A stretch of DNA of 5,142 nt from Planctomycetota bacterium (GTDB taxonomy: Bacteria > Planctomycetota > Phycisphaerae > WQYP01): positions 1 to 5,142 of the forward strand of contig JAKAYZ010000075.1 in the NCBI GenBank assembly GCA_021816165.1, given 5' to 3'. Shown here one piece after another: positions 4,705-5,142 of this stretch. Within the stretch, counting starts at the first letter, position 1. Each line of letters begins with the position of its first letter. Made by a program: the position numbers and the translations under genes. Below the pieces are notes generated by a model, which ran no database searches, was not told where the DNA came from, and worked only from the letters and a program-made list of their open reading frames with translations.

Positions 4705-5142
4705 TTACGGATTGTGTAATACTGCCTCCGGATACGGGCCGAAAATGGCGGTACCGACTCGTACAAGCGTTGCGCCCTCTTCGATGGCGGCCTCGAAGTC
4801 ATTACTCATGCCCATGGAGAGTTCTTCAAAGTCCATAGCGGGATCGCTTTGCAGGCGAATTTCATCGAAAAGTTCGCGCAGGATGGTAAAGCAGTCGCGG
4901 GCCCTTTGCGGATTTGGATCGTTGGGCGCCATGGCCATTAAACCGACGAAGTTCAGGGCCGACATCCCTTGAAACTGCTCAAACAGATGGCGGGCAGCGG
5001 GAAGTTTGATACCGTATTTGCTTTCCTCACCTGATACATTCACCTCCAGCAACGCACGAATTTTTCTGCCCCGTCGCTGGCCGATCTGTTCGAGTTCTTC
5101 CGCGAGGCGCATGGAGTCCACTCCATGAATCAACCAAGCTGC
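4705..5142 (-). CDS. yggS: Pyridoxal-phosphate homeostasis protein, YggS/PLPBP family (5' partial)
   Basis: On the minus strand the frame enters from beyond the window's right edge (first visible codons read AWLIHGVDS) and stops at TAA 4705-4707, giving 145 C-terminal residues. The family is usually about 220-235 residues, so roughly the first 80-90, including the PLP-binding lysine, are outside. Recognisable family blocks in order: IHGVDSMRLAEEL; LLEVNVSGEESKYG; GLMAMAP; and the signature LSMGMSNDFEAAIEEGATLV followed by RVGTAIFG, where the SMGMS serine and the RVG loop help hold the PLP phosphate in the family's TIM-barrel fold. YggS/PLPBP binds PLP without a known enzymatic reaction and keeps free PLP and amino-acid pools balanced in the cytoplasm. 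The gene is convergent with the ATPase gene, so they are not in one operon. Internal ATG/TTG codons near 5133 are not the start, because the conserved frame runs through them. Confidence 0.95.
   Translation of the reverse strand, partial: AAWLIHGVDSMRLAEELEQIGQRRGRKIRALLEVNVSGEESKYGIKLPAARHLFEQFQGMSALNFVGLMAMAPNDPNPQRARDCFTILRELFDEIRLQSDPAMDFEELSMGMSNDFEAAIEEGATLVRVGTAIFGPYPEAVLHNP

Noticed and set aside
4155..4802. 215-codon minus-strand frame antisense to the ATPase gene
   Set aside because: It is Ser/Thr-rich, opposite a strongly conserved ATPase frame, and overlaps the yggS 3' end in another frame.
1..5142. CRISPR array, tRNA, rRNA or insertion sequence
   Set aside because: I found no regularly spaced repeats, tRNA-like cloverleaf, rRNA sequence or transposase wording anywhere in the window.

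Overview
The window looks like part of a GC-rich bacterial chromosome, probably from the Planctomycetota or a related PVC phylum. This is an inference from three things: the RHS-core wording (YNADAETQNYYVRNRYY, then GRWLTRDPIGY), short dispersed extragenic repeats that read like 'GETPAL' in translation, and a long COG1239-type AAA+ ATPase. There is no rRNA or other marker, so the phylum is not proven.

Left part (1-2569): the end of an RHS/polymorphic-toxin locus, all on the plus strand. It opens inside the last codons of a large rhs gene: conserved RHS core, then a variable C-terminal tip with long hydrophobic stretches. Three bases after its stop comes a small predicted three-helix membrane protein, the candidate immunity protein. 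Next is a second, displaced tip: about 39 codons of the same RHS core (102 of 117 bases identical) joined to an unrelated cysteine-rich tip, with its own start codon and no rhs body. A 192-residue soluble protein follows, the candidate immunity partner of the second tip. The layout is therefore rhs-tip1, immunity1, orphan core-tip2, immunity2. In known Rhs systems such a reserve cassette can be swapped into the main gene by recombination across the shared core.

Middle (2570-3243): about 670 bases with no convincing gene. It holds two 44-base related repeats plus a shorter third copy, three inverted repeats, and the leader of the next gene.

Right part (3244-5142): what looks like housekeeping sequence with visibly more A/T at third codon positions. 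A complete 475-residue AAA+ ATPase of the magnesium-chelatase-I/MoxR-like type (COG1239) converges, with a 33-base gap, on the 3' part of a minus-strand yggS/PLPBP gene (pyridoxal-phosphate homeostasis), whose N-terminal part lies beyond the window. No VWA-domain partner for the ATPase is visible.

The most interesting material is the pair of apparently unclassified toxin tips with their immunity candidates. All toxin and immunity roles are inferred from position and architecture, not from recognised catalytic motifs.
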